Positions 35,425 to 44,690 of a stretch of DNA of 64,000 nt are shown here, in pieces (positions within the stretch are counted from its first letter, which is position 1; every line of letters starts with the position of its first letter). Position numbers and translations under genes: made by a program. This stretch comes from Gemmata massiliana (GTDB lineage Bacteria; Planctomycetota; Planctomycetia; Gemmatales; Gemmataceae): positions 5,787,738 through 5,851,737 of the forward strand of contig NZ_LR593886.1 in assembly GCF_901538265.1 (NCBI RefSeq), written 5' to 3'. A model generated the notes under the pieces. That model made no database searches, was not told the DNA's origin, and worked only from the letters and a program-made list of their open reading frames with translations.

Positions 35425-37068
35425 ATGATTCGCCGACTCGCGGAATGGAGCCGAACTCCGATCGGTCGTCGGACTATTACAGATCTCCTGGTTCTCGCCG
35501 GCGTGTTCGGGTTCGTGATGACGGCTCATGCGCCGTCGCTGAAGCACCCGCCCCGGGCGGACCAGTGGTGCTACCTCGTGGACACGATGAACGATTACTC
35601 GTTCTTCGACGCCCTGCGCCACTCGTACTCCTACAACCGCACGCGGCAAATGATGCCGGGCGACACCGATCTGTTCCGGCCCGTCTTATTCGCGCTGCTC
35701 GCCGCAGAAAAAACTGCATTCGAGGGGAATCTCGCACTCACGCAAGGGTTCGGCATCTTCCTCCATTGCGCCACTTGCGTACTGTTCCTCGTGCTGCTGC
35801 GCCAGATCGCGAACATCGTTCGCCCACCGAGCGAAGGGCCGTCCACAACTGATGTTGGCCGCGACTACCTTATCTACGCCGCGCTCGCGTTCTTCGCGCT
35901 CAACCCGTGCGGTCAGGAACTCGTCATCTGGAGCCACCTGCACGGTTATCTGCTGTTCCTGCTGTTTCTCCTCGGGTCCGTGAGCTGCTTGTTCCGGTAC
36001 GCGAGCGGCGTGCAGAATGGCGCCCCCGCACGCGGATACCTTGGAGGGGCGTGGGTACTGACGCTTCTCTCGGCGTTCACTTACGAGTTGGGCCAGTTCT
36101 ACGCCGTCCTTGCCGGCGCGTTTACTGCGGCTGTACTGCTTCCGCAAATCGGAAAGAAGCGCGCGGCGGTCGTGGTGGTGGCGTTCGCTTCGATCATGGT
36201 TGTCTACCAGACGACGAACCGAATCGACCTCCGTGCCCACCGCGGGAACTACGTCGCCGACAATTTAGGGCCGGCCATCGTAGACCAGGCGTTCACGCGC
36301 GCGACGCTCGAGCACTCCGTGCGTTACGGAAGCTACACTGCGGTTCAGCCGTTCTTCCCCTCGCTGGTTCAGACGACGTACAGCGGACAGCGCCTCCAGA
36401 TCGCGGAGAGCCTGGATTGGAAGATCCGGCTGCGGTTCCTGTCACCGGCAGTGGCAACGTCGATCGCCGTATTTGGAGCAGCAGCAATTCTGGGGCTTGT
36501 AGGGCTATGGCGACTCGTTGGCACACGGGCACGGTTACCGCTGCTCACGTTGCTGCTGCCGACCACGTTGTACGCTGCTTACGGTGCGATGACCGTGCTC
36601 GGCCGAATGAACATGCGACCCACACCGTACATCCTCAGCTCGAATTCGTACTACGCCTACACGGCACTACTGTTTGGGCTGCTGGCGGCATCGGCCGCGT
36701 GGTTCGCGGTCGGTTCGTGGGGCGGTCGCATTCGCACCGGGTTAGTGATCGGACTTCTCGCACTCAGCACGTTGGGAGCCGAACGCATCCGCGATGTGAA
36801 CATCACGGTAACACAGCAGGAACAAGAACTAAGCCGCGCGTTACGATCTGTCCAAACGTTCGTGGACGCACACCGGCGCGAACCGGGCTTCAGCTTCGAG
36901 ATCGACTACGCGGCGTCCGACCCCGTGGTTAAGATCCACAACCGCCGGACCACGCAGATCGTGTTTAACGAGTGGATGTCCGCACCCCAACCGCGGTATC
37001 GGGTCGTGCTCCGAGACGGGAAAGTCCAAACTCAACCCGCGTCCGTTGCGTCCGCGCCTGCCCGATAG
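35425..37068 (+). CDS. Polytopic membrane protein, possible GT-C-type transferase
   Basis: A 547-residue protein with about ten hydrophobic helices. The first (residues about 20-38) is followed by an extracytoplasmic loop starting HAPSLKHPPRADQW and containing TDLFRPVLFALLAAEK. An acidic loop after helix 1 followed by many helices and a soluble C-terminal tail (about 450-547) is the layout of GT-C glycosyltransferases that use lipid-linked sugars. The clear catalytic motif is not certain, so this is inference. It is translated directly after the family 2 glycosyltransferase, which could supply the lipid-linked donor. Confidence 0.78.
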   Translation: MIRRLAEWSRTPIGRRTITDLLVLAGVFGFVMTAHAPSLKHPPRADQWCYLVDTMNDYSFFDALRHSYSYNRTRQMMPGDTDLFRPVLFALLAAEKTAFEGNLALTQGFGIFLHCATCVLFLVLLRQIANIVRPPSEGPSTTDVGRDYLIYAALAFFALNPCGQELVIWSHLHGYLLFLLFLLGSVSCLFRYASGVQNGAPARGYLGGAWVLTLLSAFTYELGQFYAVLAGAFTAAVLLPQIGKKRAAVVVVAFASIMVVYQTTNRIDLRAHRGNYVADNLGPAIVDQAFTRATLEHSVRYGSYTAVQPFFPSLVQTTYSGQRLQIAESLDWKIRLRFLSPAVATSIAVFGAAAILGLVGLWRLVGTRARLPLLTLLLPTTLYAAYGAMTVLGRMNMRPTPYILSSNSYYAYTALLFGLLAASAAWFAVGSWGGRIRTGLVIGLLALSTLGAERIRDVNITVTQQEQELSRALRSVQTFVDAHRREPGFSFEIDYAASDPVVKIHNRRTTQIVFNEWMSAPQPRYRVVLRDGKVQTQPASVASAPAR

Positions 37069-37150
37069 TTTTCGAGTCACAGTGGGATGGGCTACTCACA
37101 TGCGACAATAACAATCCGCAAGTCGCAACAACGTAATAATTTCACCCAGC

Positions 37151-37187
37151 ATCGGTTCGCGCACGTTTGCTCAGTGTGCGAACCGAT
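37151..37187 (+). promoter_or_regulatory. 14-bp inverted repeat ahead of HDOD gene
   Basis: ATCGGTTCGCGCAC (37151-37164) pairs with GTGTGCGAACCGAT (37174-37187) at 13 of 14 positions around a nine-base loop. It lies 83 bp after the membrane-protein stop codon and 42 bp before the HDOD start, so it may be a terminator for the former or an operator or leader hairpin for the latter. Confidence 0.5.
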
Positions 37188-37228
37188 TCTACGTTTGGGG
37201 CACACAACGTTGACAGGACAGCACGCCA

Positions 37229-38158
37229 ATGCCCGTTCTCTCCCACCCAAAAGCGCTTGCTCCCGCGCCGGCTCCGCGTACCCGCGACATCGTCACGTCG
37301 GACCTGGAGCGCGTCGAATCGTACCCCATGCTGTCGGACTCGGCGATCCGAGCCGCAGCTCTCGCAAACAACCCCGAGGCATCCGCGGCCGATGTCGCGG
37401 CCATCATCCGCCGGGATAGTGTGCTCGCAGCCGCCGTGCTCCGCGTGGCGAACACGTGGACGTACCGCGGACGGACGGAAGTCGGGGACATCCTTCAGGC
37501 AGTAATCCGGATCGGTTTGAGAGAGTGTGCAACGCTCGTCTGCGCGATCGGGATGCGGAACCTGTACAAGACGCACCCGCCCGAAGTGCAGAAGCGGTGC
37601 GACGCGCTGCTCCGGCACTCACTGTTCGTGGCACAAGTCGCCTCCGGATTGAATCAGATCACCCAGTTCGAGTTCGGGGGAATGGAGTTCACCGCCGGGT
37701 TGCTGCACGACATCGGGCGCCTGATTGCCACCGTGAAAGCACCCGAAGCGGCTGCCGCGGCCGACCCACTCGATTTCCGTGAGGACGAGGAAACGCTCTC
37801 CCACGAGCGCGCCGTGTTGGGCATCGATCACTGCGCAATCGGGTACCAGTTCGCGAACCAAAGTTCACTGCCCGAACCGGTCGTTCGCGTGATTCTGAAC
37901 CACCACCGGCCCGGGGAAGAGAAGCTCCATCGGGAACTCGTAGCCCTGCTCTCCGCCGCGGACGCGCTGGCCAACTACGTTCAGGACAAGCACAAGATCG
38001 CCGGGTTCAACTCGGCTCACCATCCGGCCTTCGCTATTCTGATGGACGGTTTGACCCCAGAACTCAAGTCCAAGTTCCGCAGTTCGTTCTCGGAAACAGT
38101 CGTCCAGGCACTCCGGGATACCCGGGCTCTACTCAAGGCGTTCGCTTCCAACGAATGA
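37229..38158 (+). CDS. HDOD-domain signalling protein
   Basis: A 309-residue protein with one HDOD domain (about residues 25-230). The HD-like motif is LLHDIGRLIA, and a second conserved His-rich stretch is ILNHHRPGEE. HDOD proteins are HD-domain relatives, often without hydrolase activity, that act in regulation of motility, cell cycle or cyclic-di-GMP signalling. There is no partner GGDEF/EAL domain or receiver. The N-terminus is Pro/Ala-rich and probably disordered. The gene stands alone behind an inverted repeat. Confidence 0.87.
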   Translation: MPVLSHPKALAPAPAPRTRDIVTSDLERVESYPMLSDSAIRAAALANNPEASAADVAAIIRRDSVLAAAVLRVANTWTYRGRTEVGDILQAVIRIGLRECATLVCAIGMRNLYKTHPPEVQKRCDALLRHSLFVAQVASGLNQITQFEFGGMEFTAGLLHDIGRLIATVKAPEAAAAADPLDFREDEETLSHERAVLGIDHCAIGYQFANQSSLPEPVVRVILNHHRPGEEKLHRELVALLSAADALANYVQDKHKIAGFNSAHHPAFAILMDGLTPELKSKFRSSFSETVVQALRDTRALLKAFASNE

Positions 38159-38188
38159 CCCTTCTGCAGTGAGCCAGACCGCAAGCGC

Positions 38189-38686
38189 TCACGAGCTCTC
38201 GGGGCGCTTCCGAACCGTGAGCGGGACAATCTCCGGTTTACGCGCCGCTGTCACAATCCGAGCCAGCGCGTTTTGAAGTACCTCGGCTTCGTCATCGGAC
38301 AGGTGATCCCCGAAGTGCCGGGTGATTAGCTTCTCGTACACGGCCCACGTCCGTTTGAGAGCCGCGGCGCCCTTCTCTGTCAGCACCGCGTAGGAACCGC
38401 GTCGGTCGTTCGGCACGTCTTCACGACGCAACAGCCCGTCGCGTTCGAGTCGGTCCGTCAAGCGCGTGATCCCGCTCCGCGTGAGGAGTGTGGCTGCGGC
38501 GAGTTCGCTCAACCGGATACGACTCTCGGGGGCTTCACACACCACCAAGAGCACATCGTAGGCATCCATTCCCAAAACACCCGCCGTTGTAAGCTCGTCG
38601 TCCATCTTCTGCACGAGCAGAGCTTGAGCCGTTAGAAGGGAGCGCCACGCCACCTGTCTCGGCTCGATCGGCTTGCGATTCTTCAT
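38189..38686 (-). CDS. MarR-family transcriptional regulator
   Basis: A 165-residue winged-helix dimeric regulator. The recognition part is LSELAAATLLTRSGITRLTDRLERDGLL, and the wing carries EDVPNDRRGSYAVLTEKG. The family usually represses adjacent efflux or oxidation genes until a small ligand binds. It is divergent from the SugE-like exporter gene, with about 105 bp between them containing a 9-bp inverted repeat. It therefore probably represses both itself and the exporter. Confidence 0.92.
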   Translation of the reverse strand: MKNRKPIEPRQVAWRSLLTAQALLVQKMDDELTTAGVLGMDAYDVLLVVCEAPESRIRLSELAAATLLTRSGITRLTDRLERDGLLRREDVPNDRRGSYAVLTEKGAAALKRTWAVYEKLITRHFGDHLSDDEAEVLQNALARIVTAARKPEIVPLTVRKRPESS

Positions 38687-38700
38687 ATCCCCTCGCAGAA

Positions 38701-38764
38701 GTTGACTTCGATATAGTTGACTCTGAAATTAATTTCGCGTAACATTGTTGACGAATCAACTATA
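38701..38764. promoter_or_regulatory. Promoter and MarR operator candidate
   Basis: TTGACT (38717-38722), 17 bp, TAACAT (38740-38745) is a good plus-strand promoter for the exporter gene. A perfect inverted repeat TATAGTTGA (38712-38720) and TCAACTATA (38756-38764) brackets it, overlapping the -35 box and lying just downstream of the -10. Three direct GTTGAC copies (38701, 38716, 38747) are also present. Binding at both half sites would block transcription. Confidence 0.6.
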
Positions 38765-38791
38765 ACGCCCGCAATTATGCGAGGGAATGCC

Positions 38792-39112
38792 ATGTCCGCG
38801 TGGCTCTGGCTTGTCGGGGCCGGCTTGTTGGAAATCGGGTGGGCGATCGGCCTGAAGCACACCGACGGTTGGACCCGTCCGCTCCCCAGCGCGCTCGCCG
38901 TAGCCGCTGCCGTAATCAGCTTCCTGATGCTGGCGCACGCGCTCAAAACGCTACCCGTTGGGACTGCCTACGCGGTGTGGGTGGGGATCGGAACGGTCGG
39001 TGTTGCCGCGGTGGGCATTGTGCTCCTGGGAGAAAGTGCGTCCACCGCACGTCTGCTGTTCCTGGCCCTCATTCTCGTGGGAATCGCGGGACTGAAGTTC
39101 GTGGAGAGTTGA
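38792..39112 (+). CDS. sugE: Small multidrug-resistance family exporter, SugE/Gdx type
   Basis: A 106-residue protein with four membrane helices. The proton-coupled glutamate is in helix 1 ([16 protein letters not shown]), and that LKHTDG ending is typical of the SugE/Gdx branch, whose members export guanidinium. EmrE-type drug pumps differ here. The helix 3 VWVGIGTVG is also conserved. The ATG at 38792 is six bases after GAGGG; an in-frame ATG lies at 38777. It works in the inner membrane as a dual-topology dimer. No guanidine riboswitch was seen; control appears to be by the divergent MarR protein. Confidence 0.9.
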   Translation: MSAWLWLVGAGLLEIGWAIGLKHTDGWTRPLPSALAVAAAVISFLMLAHALKTLPVGTAYAVWVGIGTVGVAAVGIVLLGESASTARLLFLALILVGIAGLKFVES

Positions 39113-39150
39113 TTGCGTCTTGGCGCTCATAAACGACACGGAGAATAGTC

Positions 39151-39585
39151 ATGTCCCGTTTCTCAAACGATCTCGATGGCCGGTTACCGCTCTACGGAGC
39201 ACTGGTGTTGCGACTCGGACTCGCGGGAGTCATGATCGCACACGCTCTACTCAAGTTGCTTGTCTTCACGTTACCTGGCACGGCCTCGTTCTTTGAAGCC
39301 CACGGGTTCCCGGGCTGGACCGCGTACCCGGTGTTCGGGGCCGAATTGATCGGTGGGGTGCTCCTCGCGATTGGAGTTTGGACCCGACTCGTCGCGGTAG
39401 CACTCGTTCCTGTAATGCTGGGGGCACTGGCGGTTCACTGGCCGAACGGGTGGATGTTTGTCGCCCCGCACGGTGGGTGGGAGTACCCCGCGTTCCTGAC
39501 GTTGGCGCTGGTTGCGCAAGCTCTGCTGGGCGGAGGGGCACTTTCTGTTCGGTTCCCGCGTGCAGCGCTACCGGTCGCCAAATAA
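39151..39585 (+). CDS. DoxX-family membrane protein
   Basis: A 144-residue protein with four membrane helices. LRLGLAGVMIAHALLKL and the GTASFFEAHGFPGWTAY loop followed by GAELIGGVLLAIGVWTR are the DoxX signature. Family members are linked to thiosulfate-quinone oxidation or oxidative-stress complexes, but many are uncharacterised. It follows the exporter gene after 38 bp and is probably controlled by the same MarR repressor, a common arrangement. Confidence 0.88.
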   Translation: MSRFSNDLDGRLPLYGALVLRLGLAGVMIAHALLKLLVFTLPGTASFFEAHGFPGWTAYPVFGAELIGGVLLAIGVWTRLVAVALVPVMLGALAVHWPNGWMFVAPHGGWEYPAFLTLALVAQALLGGGALSVRFPRAALPVAK

Positions 39586-39705
39586 GTAACGACCTGAGGT
39601 CACAAACCGAAACGCGAATCCGCACGGAACGTGCAGGGACACCCGTAGACTTTCGCGCCCCCGATCGGCACAATCGGGCTATTCTCCTGCCGCGAAAGCG
39701 AGCCC

Positions 39706-41331
39706 GTGATGTCGCTCCCCTCTTACGCGCACGGCGCGTCCCCGGTTCCGCTCCTCGGTGAAACGATCGGCACAAACCTGCGCCGAACCGTCGAGCAGTT
39801 CGGCGAGCGCGACGCACTCGTAGTGCGGCACCAGAACTTCCGCGCGACCTACTGCGAATTGTGGGAGCTGGTCGAGCGCGCGGCCCGCGGACTGATCTCC
39901 CGCGGGGTGAAGACTGGGGACCGCATGGGGATCTGGGCGCCGAACCGCTTCGAGTGGGTCGTGCTGCAATATGCGACCGCGCGCATCGGCGCGATCCTCG
40001 TAAACATCAATCCCGCGTACAAGGCCATCGAACTGGAGTATGCACTTAACAAGAGCGGCGTCGCACTGCTCTGTTTGGCCCGCGGGTTTCGGCAAACGGA
40101 TTACCTTGCCATTCTGAGTGAGGTCCGCGACCGCTGCCCCGCGCTCCGCGCCGCACTCGTCATCGACAACGACTGGAACGCCCTCCTTGCAGATGCCGAT
40201 AGTGTCAGTGAGGAGCAGTTCGCAGGGGTCGAAGGCAAGCTCCAGTTCGATGACCCGGTCAACATCCAGTACACGTCCGGAACGACGGGTTTCCCCAAAG
40301 GCGCGACGCTGTCGCACCACAACATCCTGAACAACGCCTTCTTCACTGCGGAAGGACTTGGCTACACCGAGCGCGACCGCGTCTGCGTTCCGGTACCGTT
40401 CTACCACTGCTTCGGGATGGTGCTCGGGAACCTCGCGTGTACCACGCACGGCGCGTGCATCGTCGTTCCCGCGGAGTCGTTCGACCCGCTCGCCGTACTG
40501 GAAACGGTGCAACAGGAGCGCTGCACGTCGCTCTACGGCGTGCCGACCATGTTCATCGCGGAGCTCAATCACCCGCGGTTCGGTGAATTCGACCTGTCCT
40601 CGCTCCGCACCGGGATCACCGCCGGCGCGCCGTGCCCGATCGAGGTGATGAAGCAGATACAGACGCGAATGCACATGCGCGAAATCACCAACGTGTGCGG
40701 TATGACAGAAACGTCCCCTGCGTCCACGCAAACCGGGCGCGACGACCCGCTCGAAAAGCGCGTCGCGACCGTCGGGCGCCCGTTCCCCCACGCCGAGATC
40801 AAAATCATCGATCCCGTGACGGGGGCCATCGTTCCGCGGGGCGTACCGGGCGAGCAATGCACACGCGGGTACATGGTGATGCTGGGTTACTGGGAAGATC
40901 CGGACGCCACCGCCCGTGCCATCGATTCCACCGGGTGGATGCACACGGGCGACCTCGCGATCATGGACGATGAGGGGTACGTCAGCATCGTCGGCCGACT
41001 CAAAGACGTCATCATTCGCGGCGGCGAGAACGTGTACCCGCGCGAGGTGGAAGAGTTCTTGCACACGATACCCGGCGTCGCCGAAGCTCAGGTGATCGGC
41101 GTCCCGTGCCCGAAGTACGGCGAGGAAGTCATGGCCTGGGTGCGTTTGCGTGTCGGAGAAACGCTCACTGGCGACGACCTGTTCGCCGCGTGTCACGGGC
41201 GCATTGCGACGTACAAGATTCCGCGCCACTGGAAGTTCGTGGACACGTTCCCGATGACCGTTACGGGTAAAGTGCAGAAGTTCCGCATGCGCGAACTCGC
41301 GACCGCAGAACTACGCGGTGCGAGCGCGTAG
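39706..41331 (+). CDS. AMP-forming acyl-CoA synthetase
   Basis: A 541-residue member of the adenylate-forming superfamily, probably activating a medium- or long-chain fatty acid. Motifs in order are [18 protein letters not shown] (P-loop), [42 protein letters not shown] (hinge) and the catalytic Lys in [11 protein letters not shown]. The chain ends soon after the final motif and there is no membrane helix. GTG at 39706 and ATG at 39709 are both usable starts. No beta-oxidation genes are nearby, so the pathway role is not shown by context. Confidence 0.93.
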   Translation: MMSLPSYAHGASPVPLLGETIGTNLRRTVEQFGERDALVVRHQNFRATYCELWELVERAARGLISRGVKTGDRMGIWAPNRFEWVVLQYATARIGAILVNINPAYKAIELEYALNKSGVALLCLARGFRQTDYLAILSEVRDRCPALRAALVIDNDWNALLADADSVSEEQFAGVEGKLQFDDPVNIQYTSGTTGFPKGATLSHHNILNNAFFTAEGLGYTERDRVCVPVPFYHCFGMVLGNLACTTHGACIVVPAESFDPLAVLETVQQERCTSLYGVPTMFIAELNHPRFGEFDLSSLRTGITAGAPCPIEVMKQIQTRMHMREITNVCGMTETSPASTQTGRDDPLEKRVATVGRPFPHAEIKIIDPVTGAIVPRGVPGEQCTRGYMVMLGYWEDPDATARAIDSTGWMHTGDLAIMDDEGYVSIVGRLKDVIIRGGENVYPREVEEFLHTIPGVAEAQVIGVPCPKYGEEVMAWVRLRVGETLTGDDLFAACHGRIATYKIPRHWKFVDTFPMTVTGKVQKFRMRELATAELRGASA

Positions 41332-41415
41332 AGAGTGCTTGCCTTTCGTGGAACCACAGCCGACAATCCACCGATTCCTACCCCACTCGCTCGTCCCACT
41401 GCTCAGAGTCAGCAC

Positions 41416-44052
41416 ATGACGCCGCTCGTCTTTTCCGCCCTCGTCGCGCTCGCGACTGCCGCGCCACCGCCGACCGAGAAGATCGACCACTGGGTGCCCG
41501 CGACCGCGCACGCGATCCCGAAAGAAACGGCCCCCGAAGGCGAGGGCTATTTCTCCATCATCGAGGGACACAACGGAAAGCTCTACATCGGCACGCACGC
41601 GAACGGCGTGAACGCTTGGCTCGTCGAGTTCGACCCCAAAACGAAGCAAATGAAGGTGGTCGTCGATTGTCACAAGGTGATCGGCAAAGACCTGAAGGGG
41701 TTCGGTTCACAGGCCAAAATTCACACACGAAACAACGTCGGTGCGAGTGGAAAGATCTACTTCGGCACCAAACAGGGGTACCCTGACAAGTCCGAAAAGC
41801 GCGAAGACTACCCCGGCGGGTACCCAATGGTCTACGACCCGAAGACCGGCGAAACGAAGGTGTACGACATCCCGGTGAAGCACCACGGGATCAACAGCAT
41901 CATCCCGGACGAGAGCCGAGGGGTCGCGTACATTTCGACGTGCTCGGACGGGCGCCCCGGACCGGGTGAAAGTTCGATCTTCCTCACCCTCGATCTGAAG
42001 ACGGGCAAGTACCGCGAACTGATCGACACGAAGCACATTTACGGCTTCATCGTGTTGGATCACCAGGGCCGCGCTTATCACCCGCTCCTGGGCGGCGAGA
42101 TCGCGCGCTACGACCCGAAGACCGACAAGCTCGACACGCTGAAGCAGGCCATCGACGGGAAAGAACCGAAGATCGATCCGAACCTTGTTGAGCAACCGCG
42201 AGGTCATCCGATTAACTGGGACACGTCGCCGGACGGCAAAACGCTCTATTGCGTGCCGATGAGCAGCAATCACCTGTACGCCTACGACCTGACCGTTTCT
42301 GGTGGCACGCTCCCGGGGCGCGATCTCGGCGCACTCGTGCCGGGCGCAAAGGGGACGGATTGCCGGGCAATGTGCGTCGGGCCGAAGGGAGACGTGTGGG
42401 TTTCCGTCACGCGATCGAGTGTGTGGGGCATCAACTTGCACCACGCGGTGAGTTACGCGCCGGGCGATAAAGCCCCCAAAGATCACGGACCGGTTGCGAT
42501 CAAGAACCCCGATTACACCGCGTTCGTGGGGAAAGACGGCAAAACGCTCCCGTACCACGCGGGCACGTTCAAGACACCCGAAGGCATCACGACTTCGCGC
42601 TATGTCACGCTCGGCGTGTGCCAGACGAAAGCCGGCGGGGTCTACGTGCTCATGCTCAGCCCGTACACGGTTCTGGAAATTGCCCCCGATGCCGTATCGA
42701 CAGCAAATACGTCTGAAAGCAAGGACGAGCTGTTCGTCGCGAAACCGCTCACGGAGAAAAACAGTTTCACGCCCGGGATCGAAGGCCCCGCGTGCGACGC
42801 GGCGGGAAATCTTTACGTTGTGAACCTGAAGAAGAACGGCGACATCGCGCGCGTCACGCCCGATGGCAAAACGGAAGTGTTCGTGGAGCTGCCGAACAAG
42901 AGCGTCGGCAACGGCATCGTGTTCGACAAGAACGGGTTCATGTTCGTGGCGGACTACACCGAGCACAACGTCCTCAAAATCGACCCGAAGACGAAGAAGA
43001 TCGAGGTGTTCGCCCACGAACCGACCATGAACCAACCGAACGACCTCGCCATCGCGCCGGACGGCACCCTGTACGCGAGCGACCCCAATTGGGGCAAAAG
43101 CACGGGCCAGCTCTGGAAAATCAGCACGGACGGCAAGATCACGAAAGTGGCGAGCGACATGGGCACCACGAACGGCATCGAGGTCAGCCCGGACGGAAAG
43201 TGGCTCTACGTCAACGAGAGCGCACAGCGAAACGTGTGGGCGTTCCCGATCAAAGCGGACGGGAACCTCGGTGAGAAGAAACTCCTGAAGAAGTTCGACG
43301 ACCACGGCTTCGACGGCATGCGCTGCGACACCGCCGGCAACCTGTACATCACGCGGTACGGCGCGGGCACCGTGGTGAAACTTTCGCCCGAAGGCAAGAT
43401 TCTGAAGGAAATCGACGTACTAGGCAAGAAACCGAGCAACATCTGCTTTGGCGGTCCCGACGGGCGCACCGCCTACGTGACGGAGGTCGAGTTCAACCGC
43501 GTCGTGCAGTTCCGCGTTGATACCCCGGGGCTCGCGTGGGAGCGGGCACAGAAACTCGAACCGAGCACGGTCGAACTCTTCAACGGCAAAGATTTGACCG
43601 GGTGGGGGTACAAGTCGGGCGACAAGTTCGAGTCATTCGACGGCAAAACGGAAGCGTCCGATAAGCGCTATACCGCGAAAGATGGGGTGCTGATCGTGAA
43701 CCCCGGGAAGGGGCTTCAGCAGCTCTGGACCAGTGCGAAGTTTCCCAAAGACTTCGAACTGCGACTGGAGTTCCGTGCCGCGGTGAACGCGGACAGCGGG
43801 CTGTTCGTTCGCGGACCACAATTACAGGTGCGCGACTACTTCGTCGCCGGACCGTACAAGGAACTGAAGAAGTACAAGCCACAGGACTGGAACGAAATCG
43901 TGGTCGTTGTGAAAGGAGAGGTCGCGTACTGCACCTGTAACGGCGAAGTGCTGGAAGCGAAGTTCAAGCTCCCCGCGACCGGTTCTATCGGTCTGGAAGC
44001 GGACCGCGGCCAGATGGAGTACCGCAAGATCCGACTGAAGGAACTCAAGTAA
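41416..44052 (+). CDS. SMP-30-like propeller fused to DUF1080 domain
   Basis: An 878-residue protein with a short hydrophobic signal (about 1-16). Residues about 30-700 hold one or two beta-propellers of SMP-30/gluconolactonase or NHL type (NDLAIAPDGTLYASDPNWG, GIEVSPDGKWLYVNES, FDGMRCDTAGNLYITRYG). The C-terminal 165 residues are a DUF1080 jelly roll beginning ELFNGKDLTGWG, the 3-keto-disaccharide hydrolase fold. The combination suggests extracellular or periplasmic sugar handling. Whether the propeller is catalytic is not clear. A hairpin follows the gene. Confidence 0.86.
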   Translation: MTPLVFSALVALATAAPPPTEKIDHWVPATAHAIPKETAPEGEGYFSIIEGHNGKLYIGTHANGVNAWLVEFDPKTKQMKVVVDCHKVIGKDLKGFGSQAKIHTRNNVGASGKIYFGTKQGYPDKSEKREDYPGGYPMVYDPKTGETKVYDIPVKHHGINSIIPDESRGVAYISTCSDGRPGPGESSIFLTLDLKTGKYRELIDTKHIYGFIVLDHQGRAYHPLLGGEIARYDPKTDKLDTLKQAIDGKEPKIDPNLVEQPRGHPINWDTSPDGKTLYCVPMSSNHLYAYDLTVSGGTLPGRDLGALVPGAKGTDCRAMCVGPKGDVWVSVTRSSVWGINLHHAVSYAPGDKAPKDHGPVAIKNPDYTAFVGKDGKTLPYHAGTFKTPEGITTSRYVTLGVCQTKAGGVYVLMLSPYTVLEIAPDAVSTANTSESKDELFVAKPLTEKNSFTPGIEGPACDAAGNLYVVNLKKNGDIARVTPDGKTEVFVELPNKSVGNGIVFDKNGFMFVADYTEHNVLKIDPKTKKIEVFAHEPTMNQPNDLAIAPDGTLYASDPNWGKSTGQLWKISTDGKITKVASDMGTTNGIEVSPDGKWLYVNESAQRNVWAFPIKADGNLGEKKLLKKFDDHGFDGMRCDTAGNLYITRYGAGTVVKLSPEGKILKEIDVLGKKPSNICFGGPDGRTAYVTEVEFNRVVQFRVDTPGLAWERAQKLEPSTVELFNGKDLTGWGYKSGDKFESFDGKTEASDKRYTAKDGVLIVNPGKGLQQLWTSAKFPKDFELRLEFRAAVNADSGLFVRGPQLQVRDYFVAGPYKELKKYKPQDWNEIVVVVKGEVAYCTCNGEVLEAKFKLPATGSIGLEADRGQMEYRKIRLKELK

Positions 44053-44063
44053 ACCACCACAAT

Positions 44064-44094
44064 CTACCCGCGCTGCCAAATGGGGCGCGGGTAG
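44064..44094 (+). terminator. Stem-loop after SMP-30/DUF1080 gene
   Basis: A perfect 10-bp stem CTACCCGCGC (44064-44073) and GCGCGGGTAG (44085-44094) starts 11 bases after the stop codon. AAATC follows instead of a T-run. Confidence 0.55.
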
Positions 44095-44118
44095 AAATCA
44101 CGGAGAGTGCCTCAAAGA

Positions 44119-44148
44119 TTGCACAACGCCCGAAGGTTGCTGTAGTAT
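44119..44148 (+). promoter_or_regulatory. Candidate promoter of the toxin-antitoxin pair
   Basis: TTGCAC (44119-44124) and TAGTAT (44143-44148) are 18 bp apart, 16 bp before the antitoxin ATG at 44165. Confidence 0.45.
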
Positions 44149-44164
44149 TTCGATGAGGTGGAAT

Positions 44165-44404
44165 ATGACACAAACTGTAAGTGCGATTCTCGAAACACTC
44201 CTCCAACTTCCGACGGAGGATCGCGGCGAGTTAGCTGCGCGCCTTCTGGAAAGTCTTGATGCCGGAAATGATGAGGGAGCGGAATCGGAGTGGGCTGCGG
44301 AAATACAAACGCGCGTTGAGGACTTGCGAAGTGGGAAAGTAAAAACCGTCCCGTGGAGCACGGCTCGCGAGCAGATCCTGGACGATACCGATGGCGGAAA
44401 TTGA
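44165..44404 (+). CDS. Antitoxin, addiction-module (Unstab_antitox) family
   Basis: A 79-residue acidic protein with the family pattern: LLQLPTEDRGELAARLLESLD, then WAAEIQTRVEDLRSGKVKTVPW. Such antitoxins fold as short helices and wrap the partner toxin; their instability is the basis of the system. The toxin gene starts 14 bases before this one stops. The ATG at 44165 has GAGGTGGA upstream. The pair usually represses its own promoter. Confidence 0.88.
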   Translation: MTQTVSAILETLLQLPTEDRGELAARLLESLDAGNDEGAESEWAAEIQTRVEDLRSGKVKTVPWSTAREQILDDTDGGN

Positions 44405-44690
44405 GTTCCACCCGCGCGCAATCGAAGAAGCTCGTCACGCCCGCCGAAGGTATGCGCTAGTCAGTCAGCGATTGACCGCACGGTTCATGAACGAACTCGA
44501 CGCCGGCGTAGCTGCTATCGGCGCTTCACCAACCCAGTTCTCACCGCACCAACACGGGACACGTTACTACCGCTTACCAAATTTTCCGTACTTGTTGGTG
44601 TACTTCGAGAGCGCTCCCAATACTGTTCTCCTGCTCGCCGTAATGCACACCAACCGGCGCCCCGGGTACTGGCGCCGGCGACTACCGTAG
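44391..44690 (+). CDS. RelE/ParE-family toxin
   Basis: A 99-residue basic protein typical of the family, with FHPRAIEEARHARRRY (helical hairpin), RYYRLPNFPYLLVYFE (central sheet) and VMHTNRRPGYWRRR at the C-terminus. RelE members cut mRNA on the ribosome, while ParE members inhibit gyrase; sequence alone does not decide. It overlaps the antitoxin gene by 14 bp and the end of the convergent ATP-grasp gene by 9 bp. Confidence 0.9.
   Translation: MAEIEFHPRAIEEARHARRRYALVSQRLTARFMNELDAGVAAIGASPTQFSPHQHGTRYYRLPNFPYLLVYFESAPNTVLLLAVMHTNRRPGYWRRRLP

Noticed and set aside
39679-41229. A 516-codon minus-strand frame opposite the acyl-CoA synthetase
   Set aside because: The plus strand has every adenylate-forming motif. 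The antisense frame has no family features.
41707-43305. A 532-codon minus-strand frame opposite the SMP-30/DUF1080 gene
   Set aside because: Arg/Val-rich antisense shadow; the propeller repeats are on the plus strand.
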